Below, piece by piece: positions 24,729 through 32,451 of a DNA stretch of 64,000 nt. The position numbers and the translations under genes are program-made. Each line of letters starts with the position of its first letter. The first letter of the stretch is position 1. The stretch comes from Candidatus Auribacter fodinae (GTDB lineage: Bacteria > Auribacterota > Auribacteria > Auribacterales > Auribacteraceae). Location of the stretch: the NCBI GenBank assembly GCA_003599815.1, contig QZJZ01000071.1:1-64000 (forward strand). The letters are read 5' to 3'. The notes beneath the pieces are model-generated. The model had not been told where the DNA came from, did no database searches, and saw only the letters and a program-made list of their open reading frames with translations.

Positions 24729-25373
24729 TTATTTTCCCGCATACAGATCCCTGAGCTTGATTAATTCGCTTATCTGTTTTGATGACAATGGTTTGGCTGA
24801 TCCAAGCTGTAACGAGTACAGCATGACCTGAGCGGTATGCTCCAGTTTTTCCAGTTTGTTGTACGCCGACTCACAGCATTCGCCGACAGTAACCGTGCCG
24901 TGCCGTTCAAGAAGAATCGCGTCATGGTGCGGTATAAGCTGTTTTATGGAGTCGGGAACCTCTTCCGTGGTCGGCGTAGCGTAGGGCGCTGTCGGTATGG
25001 ATCCGAGCGTCAGCACCACTTCAGGCAGAATCGGCTGATCCAGCGATATGCCCGCTACGGTCAGCGCTGTGCAGAGCGGAGGATGCGCGTGTATCACCGC
25101 GTTAACGTCAGGACGGGCTTCATATATTGCCGTGTGCAGGCGGTATTCGGACGACGGTTTGCGGTACCCGGATATCACTTTGCCGCTGAAATCCATAACG
25201 ATCAGGTCATCCTCGTGCAATGTCCCTTTTGATATGCCGCTCGGTGTAGTGAGTAAACAGTTCTTATTGAGCCGCACACTGATGTTCCCGTCAGTCGCCG
25301 CGACAAACCCGCGCGTGTACATTCTTAACCCGATATCAATGATGGTTTTTCGTGCCGCTGTATCTTTTATCAT
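24729..25373 (-). CDS. Class II aldolase/adducin-family protein
   Basis: A 214-residue enzyme of the class II aldolase family (L-fuculose-phosphate aldolase, ribulose-phosphate epimerase, methylthioribulose-phosphate dehydratase). The N-terminal part FVAATDGNISVRL, then LLTTPSGISKGTLHEDDLIV, the catalytic glutamate in KPSSEYRLHTAIYEARPDV, zinc ligands in AVIHAHPP, and the third ligand in LLERHGTVTVG are all visible. Length is typical. The ATG at 25371-25373 with GGAGCGG upstream is preferred to the 17-residue longer frame. It could act in deoxyhexose catabolism or methionine salvage; no partner gene distinguishes these. It lies 65 bp upstream of the zinc-finger membrane gene. Confidence 0.82.
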   Translation of the reverse strand: MIKDTAARKTIIDIGLRMYTRGFVAATDGNISVRLNKNCLLTTPSGISKGTLHEDDLIVMDFSGKVISGYRKPSSEYRLHTAIYEARPDVNAVIHAHPPLCTALTVAGISLDQPILPEVVLTLGSIPTAPYATPTTEEVPDSIKQLIPHHDAILLERHGTVTVGECCESAYNKLEKLEHTAQVMLYSLQLGSAKPLSSKQISELIKLRDLYAGK

Positions 25374-25503
25374 GACATTCCGCTCCATTTTTTGTGTCCG
25401 ATATGCTATATATAATGGATACAATATATGAGCCGGACAGCATTAATCAAACAAAAAAGAGAAAATCTCACAAAAAACTAACAGATTGTAACAGGCATTC
25501 CGC

Positions 25504-25532
25504 TTGACAATACGGTTAGCGATTCATTAAAC
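25504..25532 (+). promoter_or_regulatory. Weak sigma-70-type promoter of the zinc-ribbon/kinase pair
   Basis: TTGACA (25504-25509), 17-base spacer and TTAAAC (25527-25532) on the plus strand, 25 bases before the ATG at 25557. The -10 box is poor, so this is a tentative call. Confidence 0.4.
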
Positions 25533-25556
25533 TCCACTGAAAATTGGTAAGATAGA

Positions 25557-25754
25557 ATGAGAATTGTATCAAAATGCCCTGTTTGTTCACGTAAAATGCG
25601 GTTTCCCATAAACAAAGGAAAACTGCTGATTCGGTGCCCGCATTGCGGGAACCAGTTTGTATTCGACCCGGATATCCGGCGCATGTGGAAACAGCTTATG
25701 TACCGTCTGAAGAATAGTTTCGGCTTAATAAGAAAGCGGTTGTTCAATAAATGA
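25557..25754 (+). CDS. Small zinc-ribbon protein
   Basis: A 65-residue protein with a zinc ribbon: CPVCSRKMRFPINKGKLLIR followed by CPHCGNQF. Two CPxC pairs spaced about 20 residues apart are typical of MJ0042-type or general zinc ribbons that bind one zinc ion. The C-terminal half is basic (LMYRLKNSFGLIRKRLF). Its last bases overlap the start of the diacylglycerol-kinase-like gene by four, so both are translated together. The ribosome-binding site is weak (GGTAAGATAG). The function is unknown. Confidence 0.7.
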   Translation: MRIVSKCPVCSRKMRFPINKGKLLIRCPHCGNQFVFDPDIRRMWKQLMYRLKNSFGLIRKRLFNK

Positions 25755-26635
25755 AAAAAAGAGCGTACCTGATATACAATCCTCATTCCGGCAGGGGAAA
25801 ATATAAATCCACGTTGAGAGCGGTACTTCAACAGCTCAAACCGCATTTTGAAGTTGAACTGATCGTATCGAACAGCCGTGAATTCGCCCGTGACATAGCC
25901 GCGAAAGTAACTGCGAAAGAAGACAAGCCGCTGGTTGTCGTGGCGGGAGGCGACGGCACCATCAACGACGTGGTCAACGGCGCTGACCTGCGCAACATGG
26001 TGCTCGGCATTATCCCTGTCGGGTCGGTAAACGTTATCGCGTATGACCTGAAAATTCCTTCACGAATTGAGCATGCATGCTCAATTCTGGCAAATAACTC
26101 GTCCGTCCGCACGCTGGATGTCAGTAAAGCGAACAATACCCGGTTTATTTTTGGGGCGGGAGTCGGATTTGATGCCGCTGTGGTGAAAAATGTTGAGCTG
26201 AAACATAAACTCCTGCTCGGCAAAACGGTGTACGCGTGGCAGTCGATGCGGCTGATGAAATCGTTCAAGCCGTTTGAGGCGTCGGTTACTTGTGACGGCA
26301 ATGAAGTGTACTCCGGGCTGGTATTCGATCTTATAATTGGTAAAAGCAATTATTACGCAGGGCGTTTCAAATTGTTTGACGACGCCTCGTATACCAATGG
26401 GCGGTTGAACGGAGCGATTTTTACGCATAGTACTATTCCGCAGTATATCAAAGGGTGCGCGGCGTTTTTCATGCAGATGAAGGACAGGCGGCGCATTTAT
26501 TTCAGCGGATCGAATATCGAGGTCAAAACGGACTCTGCCGTCCCGTATCATGTTGACGGCGATGCTGGATCAGCCAGCCCTGTATCGTTCCATATCAATT
26601 CACAAAAGCTGTATGTTGTTGCCCCGCAGTATTAA
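25751..26635 (+). CDS. Diacylglycerol kinase catalytic-domain protein (YegS/DgkB-like)
   Basis: A 294-residue lipid kinase. The N-terminal fold has AYLIYNPHSGRGK, LVVVAGGDGTINDVVNG (the GGDGTxN nucleotide motif) near residues 58-75, and GIIPVGSVNVIAYDL, in which the usual GTxNDxA motif is changed to GSVNVIA. The C-terminal half ends in the typical PYHVDGDAGSASPVSFHINS. Members phosphorylate diacylglycerol or related lipids in membrane lipid turnover; some make undecaprenol or sphingolipid derivatives. The altered motif suggests a variant substrate. A perfect 24-bp palindrome lies within the gene at 26064-26087. Confidence 0.85.
   Translation: MKKRAYLIYNPHSGRGKYKSTLRAVLQQLKPHFEVELIVSNSREFARDIAAKVTAKEDKPLVVVAGGDGTINDVVNGADLRNMVLGIIPVGSVNVIAYDLKIPSRIEHACSILANNSSVRTLDVSKANNTRFIFGAGVGFDAAVVKNVELKHKLLLGKTVYAWQSMRLMKSFKPFEASVTCDGNEVYSGLVFDLIIGKSNYYAGRFKLFDDASYTNGRLNGAIFTHSTIPQYIKGCAAFFMQMKDRRRIYFSGSNIEVKTDSAVPYHVDGDAGSASPVSFHINSQKLYVVAPQY
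26064..26087. repeat. Perfect 24-bp palindrome inside the kinase gene
   Basis: The half-site GAATTGAGCATG is followed at once by its exact reverse complement. It encodes residues around RIEHACSILA. Palindromes this long are rare by chance; it may be a protein-binding site or restriction-type target, or a chance result of codon use. Confidence 0.5.
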
Positions 26636-26680
26636 TGATTTAATTGTACGGACATGGCACCCGTCTGTCCAGTGTGTCAA

Positions 26681-26910
26681 TCACGGTCGAGCAGATACCG
26701 CCGGGTTATGCTCGTCCAGATCCCATTTCAGGGGATTTAACCTGATGTATTCGCGTATTTCGTGTAATGATTCGTCGTTGCGAACTCATGATCGTAAAAC
26801 GATCGGAGCCAGATGGAATCCGCATCAGCGTCGAATTGACGGAATTTTTTGGTACATACGCTTTTGTATGCCCCTATTATGTTGGATAACAAGCCGTAAT
26901 GGGCTGTCCG
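26681..26910 (-). pseudogene. REP-associated tyrosine transposase, C-terminal remnant
   Basis: On the minus strand, one frame reads GLLSNIIGAYKSVCTKKFRQ then FDADADSIWLRSFYDH; after a one-base shift another frame continues IRNDESLHEIREYIRLNPLK and ends WDLDEHNPAVSARP followed by a stop. This is the typical C-terminal half of Y1-type transposases linked to REP sequences (RAYT), which have LSNIIGxYKSxxTK and REYIxxNPLKW. The N-terminal catalytic part with the HUH motif is missing. The frameshift and truncation mark it as a pseudogene. Confidence 0.7.
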
Positions 26911-26947
26911 AACATACTGTGACTATCCCATTCGATAAAAAAATGTA

Positions 26948-27044
26948 TGTCATTGCGAAGCCCCGCAGGGGCTGTGGCAATCTCCTCCGCCGGATGGCGT
27001 TACACGATGAGATCACCACGTCGCTAACGCTCCTCGTGATGACA
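26948..27044. repeat. REP-like palindromic repeat
   Basis: A 97-bp element beginning TGTCATTGCGAAGCCCC and ending CTCCTCGTGATGACA. Its two halves are inverted relatives: TGTCATTGCGA with TGTCATCACGAG on the other strand, and GGCAATCTC with GAGATCACC. Each half also has an inner palindrome (GCCCCGCAGGGGC). This is the widespread REP/MITE-like family with TGTCATTGCGAG ends, moved by REP-associated transposases, whose remnant lies next to it. Confidence 0.75.
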
Positions 27045-27229
27045 GCTTGAAAGAGAAGTTTATAGACTTTCCATCTCTCCCAATTTGTGTTGTTTGGGTG
27101 ATTGAGAAATAGCCATGGATACCCGTGTTTTCTGATCGAATTAGTTTGAGCAGGCATGCCTTGTCCGTGGGATATAAAAGGTACTATCCTCTAGGCGAGA
27201 AAAAAACGCCGGTTCCTTAACTTTTTTCT

Positions 27230-28060
27230 CTATTTTTCAAAAATATTTTTCATGGAATTTATACTAGTTCTATTTGTTATTGTAAATCCGATTATTTTTT
27301 CTACATCCTTTCGTGATCGACAAGCGTTCCAGAGAAATAGCGTAGCAAGTACAATATTAGTTATGCAATACCAACGCAAATACACAATACTTATCGCTAC
27401 ATTTGGAATACAATATTTTTCAAAAATGAATGGAATCCACTTTAACCAAGTGGAAGAAGAAACAGCCGCTAAAACAAATAATATAATGGATGTGACACAA
27501 TTTAAGGAAATAACAAATGCGTGCCATCTTCGGATTATATAATCATAAAGTTCTTTTGAAAAATTTGGCAATGTTACATGGATGAATATTTCAGTACCAA
27601 CAAACTCTTTTTCTCGAGGAGGAGTATCTGGTTTTATTATTTCTTTCTCAAGAATATCAAAATCGTTGCGTGTAATTGGTGTCTCAAACCACCAAGACGG
27701 AATGGTCTTATTAAACACAAGAAGAAGTATAATATATCCAAAAAAAATAAGGAGACAATCAATATAGAAAGGAATGCGAGGTACAACCCAATACAGAATA
27801 GGACATCCAACCCAACACAGAATAAGACCCCCAACATAAGGAAACATGATACGTCCTAAAAAAATAGTCATTCCACCGATAATATAACCCAATGAAATTA
27901 TAAATATAATCGAGCCAAGAATAGCAGTGATTTCGTTTCCGAGATCATTGAAAAATTTAAAAAAATCAAATCGTGGATCTAAAATTAAATAGATTATAAA
28001 GGAACTCAGTCCGACAAGGGGAGGAACAAAAAATCTGAAATTTTTGAAATTTGTATCCAT
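27230..28060 (-). CDS. AT-rich multi-pass membrane protein, no recognised family
   Basis: A 276-residue protein with about six predicted membrane segments: LVGLSSFIIYLIL, an ILGSIIFIISLGYIIGGM pair, YVGGLILCWVGCPILYW, CLLIFFGYIILLLVF, then after a 60-residue soluble loop (EKEIIKPDTPPREKEFVG) more hydrophobic helices (VISLNCVTSIILFVLAAV and ITNIVLATLFLWNA). The soluble loop includes a few charged residues, with no catalytic motif seen. Base composition is clearly AT-richer than the neighbours, and the gene follows a transposase remnant. I infer horizontal acquisition. No homolog is recognised; it could be a small transporter or stress protein. Confidence 0.65.
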   Translation of the reverse strand: MDTNFKNFRFFVPPLVGLSSFIIYLILDPRFDFFKFFNDLGNEITAILGSIIFIISLGYIIGGMTIFLGRIMFPYVGGLILCWVGCPILYWVVPRIPFYIDCLLIFFGYIILLLVFNKTIPSWWFETPITRNDFDILEKEIIKPDTPPREKEFVGTEIFIHVTLPNFSKELYDYIIRRWHAFVISLNCVTSIILFVLAAVSSSTWLKWIPFIFEKYCIPNVAISIVYLRWYCITNIVLATLFLWNACRSRKDVEKIIGFTITNRTSINSMKNIFEK

Positions 28061-28134
28061 ATGTTCTCCTTTCAGGAACTAAAAAGTATCACTAAAAAGG
28101 TAAAACGGAACAATTCCTTAACGAATATTCCCCT

Positions 28135-29115
28135 TTAAACCTGAGGGTAGTAGAGGTAACCGGGAGAGAGGTATTCCCGCACATACTTCTGCACATACTC
28201 ACTGAACTTATCTGAAAACCCGGCGAAGCCGAACGACTCAAGCTTACTCATATCCGCCTGCGTATGATACTGATACCGCCCGCGCAGATCTTCAGGCATC
28301 GGGAAATACTGGATGTTCCGCTTCTTGCCGAGCCCGTCAAACACCCCTTCCGCAAGCTGGTTAAACGTATGCGCCCTGCCTGTGCCGATGTTGAATATCC
28401 CGTTCGCTTTCTTTTTTTTCAGCAGAAACAGTACCGCCTCGATCACTTCGTCAATATAGATGAAATCCCGTTCCTGCCCGCCGTGCCCGTACCCGTCTTT
28501 GTGCGACTCGAACAGCATAATTTTGCCTTCATCACGAGCCTGCGGGAACGACCTGAAAATGACGCTCGCCATCCGGTCTTTGTGGTACTCGTTGGGCCCG
28601 AACACATTGAAAAACCGCATCCCCGCAACTTTATCTGCCAGCCCGTGTTCCAGCACCCACATATCGAACATCCATTTCGAGAACCCGTAGGCATTGAGCG
28701 GGCGGAGTTGCGGAGTCAGCTCGTCGTCATCGGAGAACCCGAGGCTCCCGTCCCCGTACACCGCCGCTGATGACGCGTACAGGAACCGCACCCCTTCAGA
28801 CACAGCCCATTTGCAGAGTTTTACGGAAAAATTTATGTTGTTCTGGTACAGGAAATCAACGTTGTGTTCAGTGGTGTCAGCGCACGCGCCAAGATGTATA
28901 ACTGTCTCGATATCGCTCGCAAGGGGATTGTCTTCCAGAAAACTGAACAGTTCCGATCGGTCGACGAACTGGTCGAACCGCAGTCCGAGCAGGTTTTTCC
29001 ATTTTTCTTTGTTGCCGAACGCGTCGCACAGAATAAGGTTTGTGTTGTCGATGCGGTTCAGAGCGCACGCCAGCGCGCTCCCGATAAAACCTGCGGCTCC
29101 GGTAATAAGTATCAT
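28135..29115 (-). CDS. hldD: ADP-L-glycero-D-manno-heptose 6-epimerase
   Basis: A 326-residue short-chain dehydrogenase-fold epimerase of the HldD (RfaD) family. It inverts C6 of ADP-D-glycero-D-manno-heptose to give the L-form used in LPS inner core. Seen are the nucleotide motif MILITGAAGFIGSALA, NNINFSVKLCKWAV, SSAAVYGDG, the catalytic tyrosine and lysine in NAYGFSK, FNVFGPNEYHKDRMASV, and the HldD-specific PMPEDLRGRYQYHTQAD. Length is normal. It follows the epimerase gene by 16 bp in the same operon. Presence of HldD argues for a heptose-containing LPS. Confidence 0.9.
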   Translation of the reverse strand: MILITGAAGFIGSALACALNRIDNTNLILCDAFGNKEKWKNLLGLRFDQFVDRSELFSFLEDNPLASDIETVIHLGACADTTEHNVDFLYQNNINFSVKLCKWAVSEGVRFLYASSAAVYGDGSLGFSDDDELTPQLRPLNAYGFSKWMFDMWVLEHGLADKVAGMRFFNVFGPNEYHKDRMASVIFRSFPQARDEGKIMLFESHKDGYGHGGQERDFIYIDEVIEAVLFLLKKKKANGIFNIGTGRAHTFNQLAEGVFDGLGKKRNIQYFPMPEDLRGRYQYHTQADMSKLESFGFAGFSDKFSEYVQKYVREYLSPGYLYYPQV

Positions 29116-29131
29116 GATGGCAATCCTGTGG

Positions 29132-30211
29132 TTATAACCATTTTTTGAACACTTTTAATATACCCTGATCCCAGCCGACCCGGTGCGTAACGCCCGTGCC
29201 TTTTTTGATAAGTTCTTCTTTATGTGAAAGATACCATTTATGCGATGTGATAAGCGCGTCTTCGTTGGAAAACTGGGGTTTCCAGCCGAGCCGTTCCTCG
29301 ATTTTGGATGTGCTGACGAACGAGTCTTTGTCCGCTGTGCCGTATACCCATTTATACAAAGGAGATACGCCGATCAGTTCAAAGAAGGCAAGCGCCGGTT
29401 TCACCAGTTTTGCCGGGGTCGGCATCGGGCGGGCTCCGGTTCCAGCAAAATCGCACAGCGCGCCGACATCTTTTCTGACCTGATCAAACCGTTTCGCGCC
29501 GACGTTGAATACATCGGTGCTCAGTTTGGGTTCCGCGATGATCGACAGGGTTATAGCGTCAACCAGATCGCATACTTCCAATAGCTGGTACTTGTTTAAC
29601 CCTTTGCCGATAATAGGGATGCGTTTTCCACAGTCTACCCAGTCATATAATATCTGAAACACGCCCAGCCGAGCGGTTCCGATAAATGTTTTCGGCCTGA
29701 TGATGGTGACGTTCAATCCTTTTGCGACAAACTCCTTGCAGACGTCTTCGCCCATAATTTTAGATATGCCGTAGTTGCCCACGCCGATACGGTCATCGGT
29801 TTCCTCGATCGGGTGTTTTTCCGGTACGCCGTACACGGCAGTCGAGCTGATAAACACGAATTTTTCCACGTTATTTTTCAATGCGATGGACAGCGTATTG
29901 CGCAGTCCGTCGACGTTGGTGGAAAAAATCTCTTCTTTTTTCCATAACGGCAATGCCGCGGCAGTATGTACAATGGTGTTGATCTTGTTGTCCTTGATGA
30001 GTTTCTGCATGGCGGACTCGTCACGGACATCGGTCAGGACAGTCAGCGAACCGTCTGGATACTCGCTGTTTGGGAATTCGTCAATATCGTTAAACGCCAG
30101 AAACGACGGTCCGTATTGCGGAAGCCGTTGCGCAAGATGGTATCCGAGGAACCCAGCCCCGCCTGTTATAAGTATTCTCCTGCCTGATAAACAAGATCGT
30201 GTCAACTGCAT
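29132..30211 (-). CDS. NAD-dependent sugar epimerase/dehydratase
   Basis: A 359-residue extended short-chain dehydrogenase. The Rossmann glycine motif is ILITGGAGFLGYHLA, the serine SSTAVYGVP, and the catalytic YGISK follows at about residue 147. The C-terminal half holds IIRPKTFIGTARLG, LLEVCDLVDAITLS and DVFNVGAKRFDQ. This class acts on nucleotide sugars such as UDP-glucose or GDP-mannose; the sequence does not name the substrate. It starts after AAGGAG and 12 bp after the stop of the deoxyhypusine-synthase-like gene, and precedes hldD, giving a three-gene unit. Confidence 0.85.
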   Translation of the reverse strand: MQLTRSCLSGRRILITGGAGFLGYHLAQRLPQYGPSFLAFNDIDEFPNSEYPDGSLTVLTDVRDESAMQKLIKDNKINTIVHTAAALPLWKKEEIFSTNVDGLRNTLSIALKNNVEKFVFISSTAVYGVPEKHPIEETDDRIGVGNYGISKIMGEDVCKEFVAKGLNVTIIRPKTFIGTARLGVFQILYDWVDCGKRIPIIGKGLNKYQLLEVCDLVDAITLSIIAEPKLSTDVFNVGAKRFDQVRKDVGALCDFAGTGARPMPTPAKLVKPALAFFELIGVSPLYKWVYGTADKDSFVSTSKIEERLGWKPQFSNEDALITSHKWYLSHKEELIKKGTGVTHRVGWDQGILKVFKKWL

Positions 30212-30223
30212 TGCCTGTGCTCC

Positions 30224-31294
30224 TTATTGAATGATTCCCGCTTTGTTTTTTTCTTCGGCTGTGATCGGCTGAAGCAGAAAATCAGCGAACCGGTTTTCCT
30301 TACGCTGGGCGTACGCTTTTTTGTGGTATGCATAACCCGCCAGCAGTGGGAACATAACGGTCGCTTCGCCGTACACCATCTGTTCAAGGGCGGAATCGAC
30401 TTTGCCCCATGAGTTCGCTTCTTTCAGGGTTGATCCTGAGAGCGCGCCGTCGCGTTCGTCCGCTACGGTGATCTGAATGGCGTATTTATGCATGCTGACA
30501 TCGTATCCGAGCACTTCAGCGGATACCACGATATCCTGCGCGAAATTTTTCGGTACGCCGCCGCCGATCATGAGAAGCCCTGTATCGCCGGCTTTCAGCT
30601 TGATGCGGGTCAGGTCAAGGAAATCCTTGGCGCTGTCTAGGCTTAACGCCTTACGGTTTTCAAGCGCCGCGTGCCACTGGTGATGAACCAGCCCGAATCC
30701 CGCGCTTGAGTCGCTGAACGCCGGGCAGAAAATCGGTACGCCTTTGCGGTAGCATGACAGCACGATGGAATCGTTATCACTATGATTTTTATTAAGATAC
30801 GCGCCCATCTCATGGATAAATTCCCATGACGCGTAGGGGCGTGTTTCCAGCGAGTTGGCTATTTGTCCGACAGTATCGTCGCAAACCCGAAGGTCGTCCT
30901 CGTCGATATAGGTGTCGTAAATACGGTCGATATGGAGTTCGCGCAGTTCGTTGTCATCAACGAACTGTGATCCGATATAATGGCGGAACCCAAGCCCTTC
31001 AAAGAAATCCTGATCAACGATATTCGCGCCGGTAGACACGATCGCGTCAACCATGTTTTTTTCAACTAGTTCAATGATAACCTGTTTCAAGCCCGCGCTG
31101 ATCAGCGACCCGGCAAGGCAGAGAATAACGGAACATCCATTGTCGCGTAACATCTGTTCGTAGATGCCTGCCGCTCTGCTGAGGTTACGTGCCTGAAACG
31201 CCATTTTGCTCATCCCGTCAATCATCGCCACCGGATTAAACTTTTCCAGCGAGAGATGTTCTATAGTTCGGGCGAGATACTGTTCTTTTTTCAT
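30224..31294 (-). CDS. Deoxyhypusine synthase-like protein
   Basis: A 356-residue member of the deoxyhypusine synthase family. Visible family phrases are AFQARNLSRAAGIYEQML, CSVILCLAGSLISAGLK, VDAIVSTGANIVDQDFFEGL, FCPAFSDSSAGFG and the active-site region ADERDGALSGSTLKEANSWGKV, where the catalytic lysine of human DHS (Lys329) matches the K of WGK. In eukaryotes and archaea the enzyme modifies eIF5A with spermidine. Bacterial EF-P does not use that route, and bacterial members have been linked to polyamine synthesis such as homospermidine. Here no polyamine genes are near; the neighbours are sugar epimerases. The role is open. Confidence 0.85.
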   Translation of the reverse strand: MKKEQYLARTIEHLSLEKFNPVAMIDGMSKMAFQARNLSRAAGIYEQMLRDNGCSVILCLAGSLISAGLKQVIIELVEKNMVDAIVSTGANIVDQDFFEGLGFRHYIGSQFVDDNELRELHIDRIYDTYIDEDDLRVCDDTVGQIANSLETRPYASWEFIHEMGAYLNKNHSDNDSIVLSCYRKGVPIFCPAFSDSSAGFGLVHHQWHAALENRKALSLDSAKDFLDLTRIKLKAGDTGLLMIGGGVPKNFAQDIVVSAEVLGYDVSMHKYAIQITVADERDGALSGSTLKEANSWGKVDSALEQMVYGEATVMFPLLAGYAYHKKAYAQRKENRFADFLLQPITAEEKNKAGIIQ

Positions 31295-31487
31295 GGTATA
31301 AAGCTCCTTAATGCATGTTTACGTTTTTTTTAACAGTTTTTTATACGATATTATCGCGATTTTATCAATCCTTTCTTGACTATTGGCGCATAATAGTCGT
31401 TATCCGGAGGTAAAAAATCGTAACCTTATTACCTTAAAATATGATACATTCAGGCATCACTGCGTTTAATAGCGCCGGAAGGGATCA

Positions 31488-32414
31488 ATGAAAAGTTTAA
31501 TTGTGGACAAGAAAACCGGTGCGGGCGTGTTCAGCGCTCCGTATGCTGACGACCTGTCGGAACAGTTGCGTTATCCCGAACATGTCGCGTGGATCGACTT
31601 TTTCCGCCCTGATTACGGCTGGCTGAAAAAAGAGTTCGGCGTACCCTCCTGCCTGCTGGATCTGTGTAAGCTCAGGACAGGCGTGCCCTGCATAGTTGCT
31701 GACGGGAAGTATACATTGTTTAAGACAATGGTAATCAATTCGTTAGAAGAGACATCCTGCCGATCTGAAATAACGTTTATTTTTTCGCGCAAGGTGCTGT
31801 TGACCCTGCATGAAGCGCCGGTCAAGGCGTTCAGCGGGCTTGAAGCCGAGTCTGACAAAGTGTCATCCATCCTGCGTGAAAGCCCAGCCAGCCTGTTTTT
31901 CTATTTGTTATCGTTAATTATGGAAGACTATCTCCGTTGCGCAGAACGCTGGAGAGCTCTGCTTGATGTGTCTGACGCTGAGGAAAGAACCACTGTATCG
32001 TGGTCATCGGCGCATCGGTCTGTATCCGAGTTATACGCTTCAGGCTCTGAATTAAAACGGATACTGAAGCGGATGGGCAGTGATTCATCGCTGATGAAAC
32101 GCAGTCGTTCCAGATCGGCGTATGAGCGGTGCGTGTATATGGCGTCCTCACTGCTTGTTGTTCTGTACGGAGTCCGCCAGTCGCTGGCATACGAAACCGC
32201 TGTGGCGCGGGATACAAATATCAGGCGGGTTATGGGCGAGGTATTGCGTATGCGAGTGGCGCTCTGCGTGACAGCTGTTTTTCTGTGTGCCGGAGTGTCG
32301 ATAGCGGCATTCAGCTGGTTTCCAATCTTACCCGCAGTGATGTTTACGTCAGGCAGTGCGGCGGCGTTAATAATTTCCGTGTATTTCCTGCATAAAAAAA
32401 GGGGCACACCCTGA
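31488..32414 (+). CDS. CorA-like membrane protein without a GMN motif
   Basis: A 308-residue protein resembling CorA-family divalent-metal transporters. The N-terminal part has IDFFRPDYGWLKKEFGVP, then the strand run ITFIFSRKVLLTLHEAPVKA and a helical stalk PASLFFYLLSLIMEDYL; the C-terminus has two membrane segments (about residues 254-275 and 280-298). The GMN signature that ends the first membrane helix and forms the selectivity filter in CorA is missing: the equivalent region reads FSWFPILP. It may therefore be a diverged transporter, another function on the same fold, or inactive. It ends with a stop inside the terminator hairpin at 32401-32427 and converges on the gene at 32452. SD GGAAGGGATC precedes the ATG. 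Confidence 0.7.
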   Translation: MKSLIVDKKTGAGVFSAPYADDLSEQLRYPEHVAWIDFFRPDYGWLKKEFGVPSCLLDLCKLRTGVPCIVADGKYTLFKTMVINSLEETSCRSEITFIFSRKVLLTLHEAPVKAFSGLEAESDKVSSILRESPASLFFYLLSLIMEDYLRCAERWRALLDVSDAEERTTVSWSSAHRSVSELYASGSELKRILKRMGSDSSLMKRSRSRSAYERCVYMASSLLVVLYGVRQSLAYETAVARDTNIRRVMGEVLRMRVALCVTAVFLCAGVSIAAFSWFPILPAVMFTSGSAAALIISVYFLHKKRGTP

Positions 32415-32427
32415 ACGGGTGTACCCC
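32391..32427 (-). terminator. Terminator between converging genes
   Basis: Stem GGGGCACACCC / GGGTGTACCCC at 32401-32427 with a five-base loop, next to a run of A on the left that gives a T-run on the minus strand. It ends transcription of the gene at 32452-34095; the CorA-like gene stop codon is in the loop. Confidence 0.82.
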
Positions 32428-32451
32428 TGTACTGTAATTTACCGCACTATC

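Larger units (their letters stand above)
26636..27229. other. Non-coding stretch with decayed transposase and REP-like element
   Basis: No intact gene is present. The stretch contains a frameshifted REP-associated transposase remnant (26681-26910) and a REP-type palindromic repeat (26948-27044). The rest, 27045-27229, shows no recognisable feature beyond AT-richer sequence leading into the orphan membrane gene. Confidence 0.6.

Noticed and set aside
26825-27157. Minus-strand 110-codon open frame
   Set aside because: It crosses the REP-like element and reads the transposase remnant in the wrong frame.
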